38,018 nt of DNA from CAZJJK01 sp964546285 (GTDB lineage: Bacteria > Spirochaetota > Spirochaetia > Treponematales > Breznakiellaceae): NCBI GenBank assembly GCA_964546285.1, contig CAZJJK010000019.1, forward strand, positions 1 through 38,018. Direction: 5' to 3'. A model generated the notes under the pieces. The model was not told the DNA's origin and did no database searches. It saw only the letters and a list, made by a program, of their open reading frames with translations. Below are positions 1-8,544 of the stretch, piece after piece; positions within the stretch are counted from its first letter, which is position 1; the number at the start of each line of letters is the position of its first letter. The position numbers were made by a program, and so were the translations under genes.

Positions 1-2106
1 AAGCCGACCAACATCAACAACGTGGAAACCTGGTGCAACGTGCCGGTTATTATCGCTGGTGGGGGGGAAGCTTTTGCCGCTATCGGTACCAAAACCAGTC
101 CTGGCACTAAGGTGTTTTCCTTGGTCGGTAAGGTCCGCAACACCGGTCTAGTGGAGTTGCCGCTCGGCACACGGCTTGACAGTATTGTTTATGGCATGGG
201 CGGCGGCGCCGGCGCTCATAAAAAAATTAAGGCGGTTCAAACCGGCGGTCCTTCCGGCGGCTGCATTCCGCAGGATAAATTTGATGTTACGATGGACTAT
301 GAAGCCCTAGCCGCTATAGGCGCCATTATGGGGTCCGGCGGTATGGTCGTCATGGATAGTGATAACTGTATGGTAGACGTAGCCCGCTATTTTGTCGGTT
401 TTACCGCTAGCGAGTCCTGCGGTAAGTGCGCGCCCTGCCGTGAGGGTTTGGCTCAAATGCTGAGAATCCTCAACGACGTGGCGGCGGGAAAGGCGACCGA
501 GGCGGATCTGACGGAATTAGAGGAATTGGCTCATGTGATAAAGGACGCTTCCCTATGCGGGCTAGGTCAGACCGCGGGCAATCCGGTGTTGACCACCCTG
601 GCGTATTTCCGCGAGGAATATGAACGCCATATTAGGGAAAAACGTTGCGATGCTGGCGTTTGCGAAGATTTGTATATCGCTCTTTGCGAAAATTCTTGCC
701 CGATGCACATGAATATTCCCGCCTATCTGCAGTTGCTAAAGGAAGGTAAGCTGGAGGAGGCGTTTGAATCCACCCTGCGCGACAATCCTTTGCCGGGGAC
801 AATTGGACGGATCTGCCATTTCCATTGTCAGATGCGCTGCCGGCGCGACACTATCGACGAGTCGGTAGCCCAAGGCGAGATCCACCGCTATTTGGCTGAC
901 ACCATGTATAAGATGGGCAGAGAGCGCGGCGTTTACGCTATGTTGGCCGCCGAAATTCCCGAGCCAAGCGGTAAAACCGTATCCATCATTGGCGCTGGCC
1001 CAGCCGGGCTTACTGCGGCTTTTTACCTGAGGCGGCTTGGCCACCAAGTTACCATCTATGACGAGCATGAAAAGGCCGGCGGAGTGCTTCGGTACGGCAT
1101 ACCCGCCTACCGCTTGCCTCGCTCTGTCTTGGATAAGGAATTAAAGCTTTTCTCAAAGCTCGGTATCCAATTCTGCTTAGGCGTAAAAATAGGTAAGGGC
1201 GTTACTATAGATCAATTGTCCAAGGGTAGCGATGCCGTGCTTGTGGCTATCGGCGCTCAAGGCGATCTCAGCTTGAATATACCCGGCGAGGATGCCGAAG
1301 GGGTCTATCCTGGGTATCAGTTCCTTGAGAGGTTCAATAGTCAGAAAACGCCGCCGCCGGGCAAAAAGGTGCTTATCATTGGCGGAGGGAATGTCGCTAT
1401 TGACGCGGCGCGCACCTTGATTCGTCTCGGCAGTTCGGTCACGGTGGCCTACCGTCGGACTCGTGAGGATATGCCGGCTAATAGCGAAGAGTTAAAAGGC
1501 GCCGAGGAAGAGGGCATAAGCTTTGTTTATATGATGCAGCCGGAGGCTATCCTAAGCGATGAGGCTGGCAAAGTCAGAGCTGTCCGTTTTCAAAGGATGA
1601 AGGCCGGGCGAATCGATAAGACCGGCCGGCCCCATCCGCTTCCCACCGGGGAGTTCCAAGAAATAGAAGCGGACGCGGTGCTTGTGGCCGTGGGTGAAAA
1701 GGTCGTCAATAGCGGCTTGACGCTTGATGGCATAAAACAATCGCGGTCCGGCGCATTTACGGTGGACGCTTTCAGTTTTAAAACCGGCGCGGCGAATATC
1801 TATGCCGCCGGCGACGCGGTAAGCGGTCCAGCCACCGCCGCCGAGGCTATGGGCCAGGCTAAACGCGCCGCTCTGGCGATAGACAGGGCGCTGACAGGTC
1901 AGGATCGATCCCTCTTGCTAGTAAAACAGTTCGATTACAAGAATACCGTTCCCTTGGAACCGATGGGCGGACATCAGAACCGGGCTCCGCGCTTGGCGCT
2001 TGATGAACGACGCCAGAATTTCCAAGAGATAAACCTCGGGTACAGCGGAGACCAAGCCAGGGATGAAGCTTTCCGTTGTCTGCGTTGCGATGTGTGCGCG
2101 CGTTAA
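1..2106 (+). CDS. NuoF-like flavoprotein fused to a GltD/NfnB-like NAD(P)H oxidoreductase (5' partial)
   Basis: The reading frame is open from base 1, and its first residues (KPTNINNVETW) are a NuoF/HydB core motif, so the true start lies upstream. Window residues 1-200 are the end of a NuoF 51-kDa-type subunit: a SLBB-like stretch, then the C-terminal 4Fe-4S domain with SCGKCAPCREG (C140, C143, C146) and the later SLCGLGQTA. From about residue 215 the protein becomes a glutamate-synthase-small-subunit-type oxidoreductase: an Fe-S N-terminus (CPMHMNIPAYL, RICHFHCQMRCRR), an FAD Rossmann motif GAGPAGL near 330, an NAD(P) motif GGGNVAIDAA near 461 followed by AYRR, and a C-terminal CLRCDVC. Known relatives feed electrons between NAD(P)H, ferredoxin and hydrogenase or transhydrogenase complexes. 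The hydrogenase gene follows 11 bases later, so the two are very likely co-transcribed. The direction of electron flow and the pyridine nucleotide used are inferred, not shown. Confidence 0.88.
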   Translation, partial: KPTNINNVETWCNVPVIIAGGGEAFAAIGTKTSPGTKVFSLVGKVRNTGLVELPLGTRLDSIVYGMGGGAGAHKKIKAVQTGGPSGGCIPQDKFDVTMDYEALAAIGAIMGSGGMVVMDSDNCMVDVARYFVGFTASESCGKCAPCREGLAQMLRILNDVAAGKATEADLTELEELAHVIKDASLCGLGQTAGNPVLTTLAYFREEYERHIREKRCDAGVCEDLYIALCENSCPMHMNIPAYLQLLKEGKLEEAFESTLRDNPLPGTIGRICHFHCQMRCRRDTIDESVAQGEIHRYLADTMYKMGRERGVYAMLAAEIPEPSGKTVSIIGAGPAGLTAAFYLRRLGHQVTIYDEHEKAGGVLRYGIPAYRLPRSVLDKELKLFSKLGIQFCLGVKIGKGVTIDQLSKGSDAVLVAIGAQGDLSLNIPGEDAEGVYPGYQFLERFNSQKTPPPGKKVLIIGGGNVAIDAARTLIRLGSSVTVAYRRTREDMPANSEELKGAEEEGISFVYMMQPEAILSDEAGKVRAVRFQRMKAGRIDKTGRPHPLPTGEFQEIEADAVLVAVGEKVVNSGLTLDGIKQSRSGAFTVDAFSFKTGAANIYAAGDAVSGPATAAEAMGQAKRAALAIDRALTGQDRSLLLVKQFDYKNTVPLEPMGGHQNRAPRLALDERRQNFQEINLGYSGDQARDEAFRCLRCDVCAR

Positions 2107-2117
2107 AAGGATGCGAT

Positions 2118-3905
2118 ATGAGCGATAAAACCATAAATCTGACCATCGATAGCCGCGCCTACGCGGTTCCCGCCGGCTCTACCCTTTTGGAGGCGTGCCG
2201 CTTAGCCGGTATCGACATACCCACGCTCTGCCATTTGCCGGAAGTGTCATCCAACGCGTCCTGCGGTCTTTGCGTGGTGGAGGTTCAGGGCGCTAAAAGC
2301 CTGGTCCGGTCCTGCGTCCAAAAGGCGGCGGAAGGCATGGTTGTCAAAACAAACGGCCGCCGCGTGGAAACCGCCCGGCGGACAGCCTTGGAATTGCTTT
2401 TAGCCAACCATCCCGATGATTGTCTCTCCTGTTCTCGTAATGGCTCCTGCGAACTCCAAGCTATGGCGGAGCGTTTTTCGTTGCGCGGCCGGCGTTTTCC
2501 GAGAACCAGGCCCCGGGGGACGGTGGACGAAACCAGCCCGGCCTTAGTCCGCGATAACGATAAGTGCATACTGTGCGGCCGCTGCGTGGCCGTCTGCCGC
2601 GAGGTTCAGACAGTTTCAGCCATCGATTTTGCCGGGCGTAGTCAACGTACCCATATCGCGACCTTTATGGATGGCGCTATGTCCGGATCGGTCTGCGTCT
2701 CTTGCGGCCAATGCACTTTAGTTTGTCCCACCGGCGCCCTGACCGAGCGCGATCAAGGCCGGCAAACCTTTGACCTTATCGCCGATCCGGCTATGACCGT
2801 CGTTGTTCAGACAGCGCCGGCTATCCGCGCCTCGTTGGGTGAAGCCTTAGGTATGCCCAGCGGCAGCCTGGTGACCGGTAAGATGGTCGCGGCGCTGCGG
2901 CGTCTTGGTTTTGCCAAGGTATTTGATACACAATTCTCCGCTGATCTGACCATTATGGAAGAAGGACACGAGCTATTGCATCGGCTTAAAACGGGCGGCG
3001 CCTTGCCTATGATTACAAGTTGTTCCCCCGGGTGGATTAGCTTTATCGAGACCTTCTATCCTTCTCTTGTCGCCCATGTGTCTTCCTGTAAATCACCGCA
3101 ACAGATGTTTGGCGCGGTCGCTAAAACCTATTGGGCGGACAAGGCTGGAGTGGACCCGTCTAAAATGAGGGTGGTTTCCATCATGCCTTGCACCGCTAAA
3201 AAGTTCGAGGCTGGAAGGCCGGAATTCTCCGGTGCGGCTTCATGGTGGGCTCAAAAAAGGAGCCCCAATCAGCCGGGCGAGAATCACGGCAGCGGCTTAT
3301 ACGCCGATGTCGATATCGCGCTTACCACGCGCGAGCTGGCGCGGATGATACGGTACGCCGGCATCGATTTTGATGTCCTTCCCGAAGAGGATTTTGACGA
3401 TCCCCTTGGCGAGAGCACCGGCGCCGCGACTATTTTCGCCAACACCGGCGGCGTCATGGAGGCGGCCGTTCGGACGGTGTATGAGGTGGTGACCGGTAAA
3501 GCGATGCCCAATTTGGAGCTTACGCCCGTTAGGGGTATGGATGGCATAAAGACAGCGGAATTGTCGCTTGACGGAACAGCCGTGCGCGTGGCGGTAGCGC
3601 ATACTCTTAAGAACGCTAGGACCATATTGGAAGAGATCGCCGCTGGTACCTCGCCTTACCATTTCGTCGAGATTATGACTTGTCCTGGCGGCTGCGTTGG
3701 CGGCGGCGGTCAGCCGCTCCTGCCTTCCGCGGAAAAACTGCGGCAAAGACAGGAGGCTATCTACCGTGAAGACCAGCGCCTTCCTATCAGAAAATCCCAT
3801 GAAAACCCCGCCATACTCGCTCTTTATAAGAATTTCCTAGGCGAGCCCTTGGGGAAAACGTCACACGCTCTACTTCATACACACTATAAAAAACGAGTGG
3901 TTTAG
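2118..3905 (+). CDS. hydA: [FeFe] hydrogenase catalytic subunit (HydA/HndD type)
   Basis: This is the catalytic subunit for reversible H2 formation or oxidation. The 595-residue protein has, in order, a plant-type [2Fe-2S] domain (C38, C49, C52, C66), a His/Cys-ligated 4Fe-4S motif (HPDDCLSC, with a later C), two 4Fe-4S ferredoxin motifs (CILCGRCVAVC and CVSCGQCTLVCP), the H-cluster domain, and a small-subunit-like tail. The H-cluster loops are L1 TSCSPGW (C302, S303), L2 MPCTAKKFE (C358) and L3 EIMTCPGGCVGGGGQP (C522, C526). ATG 2118 is chosen because AAAGGA lies just upstream and the protein then starts directly on the [2Fe-2S] fold. An in-frame ATG at 2076 lies inside the previous gene and would add 14 unrelated residues. 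The location is probably cytoplasmic, since no signal peptide is seen. L1 has Ser where the textbook motif has a second Cys. A hairpin terminator follows. Confidence 0.95.
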   Translation: MSDKTINLTIDSRAYAVPAGSTLLEACRLAGIDIPTLCHLPEVSSNASCGLCVVEVQGAKSLVRSCVQKAAEGMVVKTNGRRVETARRTALELLLANHPDDCLSCSRNGSCELQAMAERFSLRGRRFPRTRPRGTVDETSPALVRDNDKCILCGRCVAVCREVQTVSAIDFAGRSQRTHIATFMDGAMSGSVCVSCGQCTLVCPTGALTERDQGRQTFDLIADPAMTVVVQTAPAIRASLGEALGMPSGSLVTGKMVAALRRLGFAKVFDTQFSADLTIMEEGHELLHRLKTGGALPMITSCSPGWISFIETFYPSLVAHVSSCKSPQQMFGAVAKTYWADKAGVDPSKMRVVSIMPCTAKKFEAGRPEFSGAASWWAQKRSPNQPGENHGSGLYADVDIALTTRELARMIRYAGIDFDVLPEEDFDDPLGESTGAATIFANTGGVMEAAVRTVYEVVTGKAMPNLELTPVRGMDGIKTAELSLDGTAVRVAVAHTLKNARTILEEIAAGTSPYHFVEIMTCPGGCVGGGGQPLLPSAEKLRQRQEAIYREDQRLPIRKSHENPAILALYKNFLGEPLGKTSHALLHTHYKKRVV

Positions 3906-3912
3906 CCGATGG

Positions 3913-3940
3913 GGGCCGCCGTAAGGCGGCCCTTCGTCTT
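3913..3940 (+). terminator. Rho-independent-type terminator after hydA
   Basis: A perfect 8-bp GC stem (GGGCCGCC, loop GTAA, GGCGGCCC) starts 7 bases after the hydA stop codon and is followed by TTCGTCTT. It sits before the proposed patatin start, so it separates the hydrogenase unit from the next gene and argues against starting the patatin at 3909. Confidence 0.75.
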
Positions 3941-3967
3941 GCTACTGAATACGGCGCGTGGTAATTT
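3939..3967 (+). promoter_or_regulatory. Weak candidate promoter for the patatin gene
   Basis: TTGCTA and TAATTT are separated by 17 bases immediately after the hydA terminator. The -10 match is poor (3 of 6). Transcription would start at or next to the proposed ATG (3975), which lacks a clear ribosome binding site, so the message might be leaderless. This rests on position more than on sequence quality. Confidence 0.25.
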
Positions 3968-3974
3968 ACCGGCC

Positions 3975-5987
3975 ATGGATAAAACGAATTCTCATAAAGC
4001 GGCGGTCTTCCTTTTTTGCTTACTCTTTTCTTTATTAAGCGGTTTTAGCGCTTCGGCCCTGGAGCGGGTTTCCGGCGACCAGCTGATGTTGGCGGCTGAG
4101 CCCATATTTGTCGGAAAAGAAGCGTTTATTGACCGGATAGCGCTTAGAACGGGAGCGGAGCGCGACAGCGTCGGCTTGGTTCTTTCAGGCGGTTCGGCGC
4201 GGGCCTTTGCCCATATCGGCGTTTTGAAACGGCTGGAGGAAGCCGGCGTCGTGCCGGACTTTATCGTCGCTAATTCCATGGGTTCCATTATCGGTCTTTT
4301 ATACGCCGCCGGTCTTTCGCCGGATCAAATCTTTAGCATAGTGACCAGCACTGATTTAGCCGCCCTGTTTGAACCGACGCTGCCTTTGGCGGGCGGCGTT
4401 TTGGACCCAAGCCGTTTTAGCGATCTTGTACATCTCTATGTCGGGGACAAGCGATTGGAGGAGCTTCCAATCCCTATCATGATATCCTGCGAGGATTTAC
4501 GGTCAAAGCGCGAAATTCGTATAGCCAGCGGCGATTTTATCACTGTGCTCTTAGCCGCTTTCGCGCTTCCCGCTATTTTTCCGCCGGTGGAGTTCGATGG
4601 TTTTCTCCTTATAGACGGAGGCGTAACCAAGCTCGTGCCGCTAAGCGCGGCCATGGAATTTTCCGATAAGGTGATCGTATCAAGTACCTTTTATGATAAT
4701 AAATCGCTTAATTTGCGAAATCCTATAGTCGTTCTAAATAGCGCCATCGATATTGGTAAGCGCCGCGCCGGCGTGTCTGATTTGCTAGCGTATCCAGAAG
4801 CGCTCTGGATACGCTGCGCCGTTGAATCCTATTCGTTTATGGCCTTTGACAAGTCAAGCGAATTGGCCGAAATAGGCTATCGTTCCGCCGACGCCCACGC
4901 GGAGGCTTTGACAGCTTTCGCCTTTGGCGGGGTAGATAGCGCCTTAACGCGAATACGCGGGAAGCTGGATACAAGGATTGATTCCGGCCGCCAGATTTGG
5001 GCTCCCTTTAATAGAGCGCCGGCCGACAAAGCGGTTTTCGCCATAGCGCCGTTTATAAGCTCCCTCTCTTATCCGCTGGACGGGTATCGTTTGAATGACA
5101 GCGTATTCGCCGGCGTCTCGGCCGCTTTTCGTTGGTCGGGTTTTTCTTTTTCACTCCGTGGTGGAAGCGATTGGCGTCCCTATGACAAGTCCGATTTTCT
5201 GCCCTCCGCCGCCGTTTCATTTTTAGGTGATTTGCTTCCTTTCCTTAGCTTGGAAGGCTTAGCTGTGGCTTCCTGGGACAAACCGTCGCTTGAGCCTTAT
5301 CCTTCTTGGTATTGGCGCGGCGCTGTACGCGCGGTTTCGCCTGCCAGTTTTGGGCGTTTGGAAGCGTTTTCCATTTTTGAAGGTGTAGCGGGACGTGACC
5401 TCGCCAAACGGCTCCTAACAAGCGGAGCGGCTTATAAATGGGTTTCCGACCAAAATTCTTCATCTGACGCGGGCGCTGTTTTAGGTGAAGCGGCCCTTGA
5501 GGCTGGCCATGAATTGTCGGGCGCCTGGGACACTCACGCTTTATGGGCTTATATGAGCTTGGGCTTATCGCCATTCCCGCTTAGCGCGGCGCCCTTAACT
5601 ATCCGGGGCCGCGGTCTGGCCCGTATAGCCTTGGGAGGGAAGGCCGCCGCCTATTATCTATCCGATCCTGTCAGCGCCTCTGATAGCTCGTTTGTTGACG
5701 ATATAGGCGCCGCCCTCTATGGTGCGGGCCTTTCTTTGGGCTGGGAACCGGGAACGGCCTCCCTCTCCCTCGCTGAACTCCTTATTCTCCGCCGCCCGGC
5801 TTTTAGCGCGTTTTCCGATGTGTTATGGGCAGGGAATGGTTTCTCGGTTCCAAAAACGGCCAGCCTAGGGTTTAGGGTTAGTACGGAGTTGTCTCTTTTA
5901 GGCTTGCAATCTTCGCTTCTAACGCTGGAAACCGGCTATGACCTTATCAACGCCGTTCCCTATGCGCGAGTTTTTATGGCTCCATAA
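3975..5987 (+). CDS. Secreted patatin-like phospholipase with predicted C-terminal outer-membrane barrel
   Basis: The 670-residue protein starts with a signal peptide (KAAVFLFCLLFSLLSGFSASA). The patatin domain follows at about residues 50-300: an oxyanion-type loop LSGGSARAFAHIGVL, a nucleophile elbow VANSMGS with Ser101, and the DGG motif of the Ser-Asp dyad with Asp214. In this family the domain hydrolyses acyl esters of phospholipids or similar lipids. The second half (about 350-670) is a string of alternating hydrophobic and polar strands rich in Ser, Ala, Trp and Tyr, as in an outer-membrane barrel. This resembles patatin-BamA-type or type Vd-like architectures; the barrel itself is my inference. 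The elbow has Ala at the first Gly of GXSXG. ATG 3975 is chosen because it begins a proper signal peptide and clears the terminator. No close operon partner is seen downstream. Confidence 0.82.
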   Translation: MDKTNSHKAAVFLFCLLFSLLSGFSASALERVSGDQLMLAAEPIFVGKEAFIDRIALRTGAERDSVGLVLSGGSARAFAHIGVLKRLEEAGVVPDFIVANSMGSIIGLLYAAGLSPDQIFSIVTSTDLAALFEPTLPLAGGVLDPSRFSDLVHLYVGDKRLEELPIPIMISCEDLRSKREIRIASGDFITVLLAAFALPAIFPPVEFDGFLLIDGGVTKLVPLSAAMEFSDKVIVSSTFYDNKSLNLRNPIVVLNSAIDIGKRRAGVSDLLAYPEALWIRCAVESYSFMAFDKSSELAEIGYRSADAHAEALTAFAFGGVDSALTRIRGKLDTRIDSGRQIWAPFNRAPADKAVFAIAPFISSLSYPLDGYRLNDSVFAGVSAAFRWSGFSFSLRGGSDWRPYDKSDFLPSAAVSFLGDLLPFLSLEGLAVASWDKPSLEPYPSWYWRGAVRAVSPASFGRLEAFSIFEGVAGRDLAKRLLTSGAAYKWVSDQNSSSDAGAVLGEAALEAGHELSGAWDTHALWAYMSLGLSPFPLSAAPLTIRGRGLARIALGGKAAAYYLSDPVSASDSSFVDDIGAALYGAGLSLGWEPGTASLSLAELLILRRPAFSAFSDVLWAGNGFSVPKTASLGFRVSTELSLLGLQSSLLTLETGYDLINAVPYARVFMAP

Positions 5988-6005
5988 AGGAAATGACTAA
6001 GAGTG

Positions 6006-6044
6006 TGCCTATTAAAAATTGAGATATAGGCAAACCCTCTTTTT
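6006..6044 (+). terminator. Possible terminator after the patatin gene
   Basis: A 7-bp stem (TGCCTAT paired with ATAGGCA, 13-base loop) is followed by AACCCTCTTTTT. The stem is AT-leaning and there are seven bases before the T-run, so it is a moderate candidate only. Confidence 0.35.
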
Positions 6045-6081
6045 AACCGCGTCATAAATTTTATACCGCCGTTAATTACGA

Positions 6082-6111
6082 TTGCCAGGTCCTTGGGCTG
6101 GGGAGTATAGT
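6082..6111 (+). promoter_or_regulatory. Sigma70-type promoter of the XRE-cupin/acyl-CoA ligase operon
   Basis: TTGCCA (5 of 6) and TATAGT (5 of 6) are spaced by 18 bases. The predicted start near 6118 gives a leader of about 24 bases to ATG 6142, which supports that start. The regulator may act on its own promoter, but no operator was identified. Confidence 0.5.
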
Positions 6112-6141
6112 AAGGGAACCATTAACAAAGGCAGGTGCGGC

Positions 6142-6696
6142 ATGAATGAGCAAACGCGCGATATAGCCAAAAGAATTAAGGAATTACGTGATATTGACGG
6201 CGTATCCCTTGAAAGCGTCGCCAAGGAACTGGAGATAAATCCCGTGCTATACGAATCATGGGAGAGCGGCGCCGCCGATATCCCTGTCGGCGCCTTATTT
6301 GAGATAGCCAGCCGCTTTAGGGTTGATCTTACCGAGCTTATTACGGGTGAGGCTCCTCGGCTAAAAACCTATTGTCTTACCCGCGCGGATTCCGGTCCTG
6401 AAGTTGAGCGTCGTACGCCGTATGCCTATCGCAGTTTGGCCGCCAATTTTACACATCGCAAGGCCGAGCCCTTTATCGTGGAGGCCGGACCGGAAACGGA
6501 ACATCGGCCTATCGAATTGAATACCCATCCCGGACAGGAATTCGATTATGTCATAGAAGGCCGCTTGCTTGTGTCCGTAGGAGGGCATGAACTTGAGCTT
6601 AGGGAAGGCGATTCGCTTTATTACGATTCAGGCGAAGCTCATGGCATGAAGGCCCTGGGCGGCGCGCGCGCTCGTTTCATAGCCGTTATTCTGTAG
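6142..6696 (+). CDS. XRE-family regulator with C-terminal cupin domain
   Basis: The 184-residue protein has an N-terminal helix-turn-helix (about residues 5-60: IAKRIKELRDIDGVSLESVA, then a LYESWESG recognition region) and a C-terminal cupin (about 110-184) with HPGQEFDYVIEGRL, a GD turn and YYDSGEAHGM, which carries the usual metal-binding type His and Glu residues. Proteins of this design sense a small molecule with the cupin and bind DNA with the HTH. The acyl-CoA ligase gene begins 8 bases after its stop, so it most probably controls that enzyme in response to an acid or acyl-CoA; this is inference from the pairing. ATG 6142 follows an AAAGGCAGG-like ribosome site and matches the predicted promoter. 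A 20-codon upstream extension from 6082 would overlap the promoter and is rejected. Confidence 0.85.
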   Translation: MNEQTRDIAKRIKELRDIDGVSLESVAKELEINPVLYESWESGAADIPVGALFEIASRFRVDLTELITGEAPRLKTYCLTRADSGPEVERRTPYAYRSLAANFTHRKAEPFIVEAGPETEHRPIELNTHPGQEFDYVIEGRLLVSVGGHELELREGDSLYYDSGEAHGMKALGGARARFIAVIL

Positions 6697-6704
6697 GAGG
6701 GAAT

Positions 6705-8396
6705 ATGCTTGAAAATTATGTCAACTCTATCAATTTTTCCTCCTATGAGGAATTCGCGCAGAATTTTTCCGTTAAGGCCCCAGAAAATTTTAACTTTGCC
6801 TATGATGTCATGGATGCTTTGGCGCGGGATTCCGGCGGCGAGCTCGCCTTGGTTTGGCGCGATGAAAGAGGGGCTTCAGCGGATTTTACGTACGCCGAAC
6901 TTCAACGCTTAACAAATCAGACGGCTAATGTTTTTAAAGCGGCGGGTATCGTCAAGGGCGATCCTGTCATGTTGATTCTTAAACGCCGTCCCGAATATTG
7001 GCCCTGCCTTTTGGCCTTGCATAAATTGGGCGCTGTCGCTATACCGGCTACACATCTCCTTACAGTAAAAGATATTATATATCGATGTAAGGCCGCGGAT
7101 ATCAAAATGATAGTCTGTGTGGACGATAAGGCGGTAATGTCGGCGGTTGACGAGGCCCAGGCCGAAGCGCCGACGCTTAAGGTGAAAGCGTTTACCCGTT
7201 CCTGCCATTCGGATCCCAATGCCGATCCCGCCCCCGGCCTGAGCGGTTGGGCGGATATGAAGCGAGCGGTGGCCGCCGCGTCCGATATCTTTAAGCGGCC
7301 GGAAGGAGAGGCGGCCGCGGGCGGAAATGATAGTATGCTGCTCTACTTTACCAGCGGCACAACCGGCATGCCTAAAATGGTCCAGCATAATTTCTTTTAT
7401 CCGCTGGGCCATATCGTTACGGCTAGATATTGGCAGCAAGTGAAGCCGGGCGGCCTTCACCTAACCTTAGCCGATACCGGTTGGGCTAAGGCCGCTTGGG
7501 GCAAAATTTACGGCCAGTGGCTCTGCCGTTGCGGTGTCTTTGTTTACGACTACGACCGGTTTCAGCCGAAAGAATTACTTAAAATGGTGGCTGACAACAA
7601 GGTAAGCTCGTTTTGCGCGCCGCCGACTGTTTACCGCTTTTTAATTAAGGAAGACCTATCAGCTTACGATTTTTCCGCGCTGGAGCACTGCTCTGTCGCT
7701 GGGGAACCCCTCAATCCGGAGGTTTATCAACGCTTTAAGGCGATGACCGGCTTAAAGCTTATGGAAGGTTACGGGCAGACCGAATTAACTCTGGTGCTGG
7801 CAACCTTCCCCTGGATGGAACCTAAGCCAGGTTCTATGGGCAAGCCGGCGCCTGGTTACGATATAGACCTGGTTAGGGAGGATGGCGGTTCTTGTGAGCT
7901 TGGCGAGGAAGGCCAGCTTGTGGTCCGGACGGATCAGCGACAACCGGCCGGTATGTTCCTTGGCTATTACCGCGATCCGGCGCTTACCGCGAGCGTTTGG
8001 CATGATGGGGTGTACTATACCGGCGATATGGCGTGGCGGGATGAGGACGGGTATTTTTGGTTTGTTGGCCGCGCTGATGATGTTATAAAAAGCTCCGGCT
8101 ATAGGATCGGTCCCTTTGAGGTGGAAAGCGCTTTGCTTGAGCATCAGGCGGTGTTGGAGTGCGCTATTACCGGGGTGCCAGATCCCGACCGCGGTATGGC
8201 GGTGAAGGCTAGCGTCGTTCTGGCAAAGGGCTGGGCTCCCAGCGATAACCTGAAACGGGAATTGCAGGACCATGTCAAGAAGACGACGGCGCCATACAAA
8301 TATCCTCGGATTATAGAATTCGTAGCGGAGCTGCCCAAGACTATTTCAGGCAAGATACGCAGGGTGCAGATTAGAGAAGAAAGCGAGACGCGCTGA
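6705..8396 (+). CDS. AMP-forming acyl-CoA synthetase/ligase
   Basis: This 563-residue member of the ANL superfamily activates a carboxylic acid with ATP and then makes the CoA thioester. It shows the phosphate loop YFTSGTTGMPK near residue 214, the A5-type motif EGYGQTELT, the TGDMAWRDEDGYFWFVGRADD hinge region, and the C-terminal PKTISGK with the adenylation lysine K550. Length and motifs fit medium-chain (ACSM-like) or acetate/propionate ligases; the sequence does not settle the substrate. No membrane segment is seen, so it is cytoplasmic. A strong AGGAGGG site precedes ATG 6705, and the gene is the second in a two-gene unit with the XRE-cupin regulator. No clear terminator was found in the 148 bases before the next gene. 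Confidence 0.9.
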   Translation: MLENYVNSINFSSYEEFAQNFSVKAPENFNFAYDVMDALARDSGGELALVWRDERGASADFTYAELQRLTNQTANVFKAAGIVKGDPVMLILKRRPEYWPCLLALHKLGAVAIPATHLLTVKDIIYRCKAADIKMIVCVDDKAVMSAVDEAQAEAPTLKVKAFTRSCHSDPNADPAPGLSGWADMKRAVAAASDIFKRPEGEAAAGGNDSMLLYFTSGTTGMPKMVQHNFFYPLGHIVTARYWQQVKPGGLHLTLADTGWAKAAWGKIYGQWLCRCGVFVYDYDRFQPKELLKMVADNKVSSFCAPPTVYRFLIKEDLSAYDFSALEHCSVAGEPLNPEVYQRFKAMTGLKLMEGYGQTELTLVLATFPWMEPKPGSMGKPAPGYDIDLVREDGGSCELGEEGQLVVRTDQRQPAGMFLGYYRDPALTASVWHDGVYYTGDMAWRDEDGYFWFVGRADDVIKSSGYRIGPFEVESALLEHQAVLECAITGVPDPDRGMAVKASVVLAKGWAPSDNLKRELQDHVKKTTAPYKYPRIIEFVAELPKTISGKIRRVQIREESETR

Positions 8397-8544
8397 AAAA
8401 GCTGGGCTGAATATACCGCGCGGTTCGTATCGGCTTAATAAAGTACGATCAAAGCCTTATTTTTACCGGGGAAGGTAGAGCGCCTCACAGTTTCGCCGCT
8501 TAACGCGCTACGCCGAATTGGGTACAGTAGCGGTGGAGGCCGTT

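Noticed and set aside
3297..3800. 167-codon open frame on the reverse strand inside hydA
   Set aside because: It is an antisense shadow of the hydrogenase gene, whose motifs are unmistakable, and has no ribosome site or recognisable protein features.
6909..7460. 183-codon reverse-strand open frame inside the acyl-CoA ligase gene
   Set aside because: It lies opposite conserved ligase motifs and its translation resembles no protein; it results from the codon bias of the forward gene.
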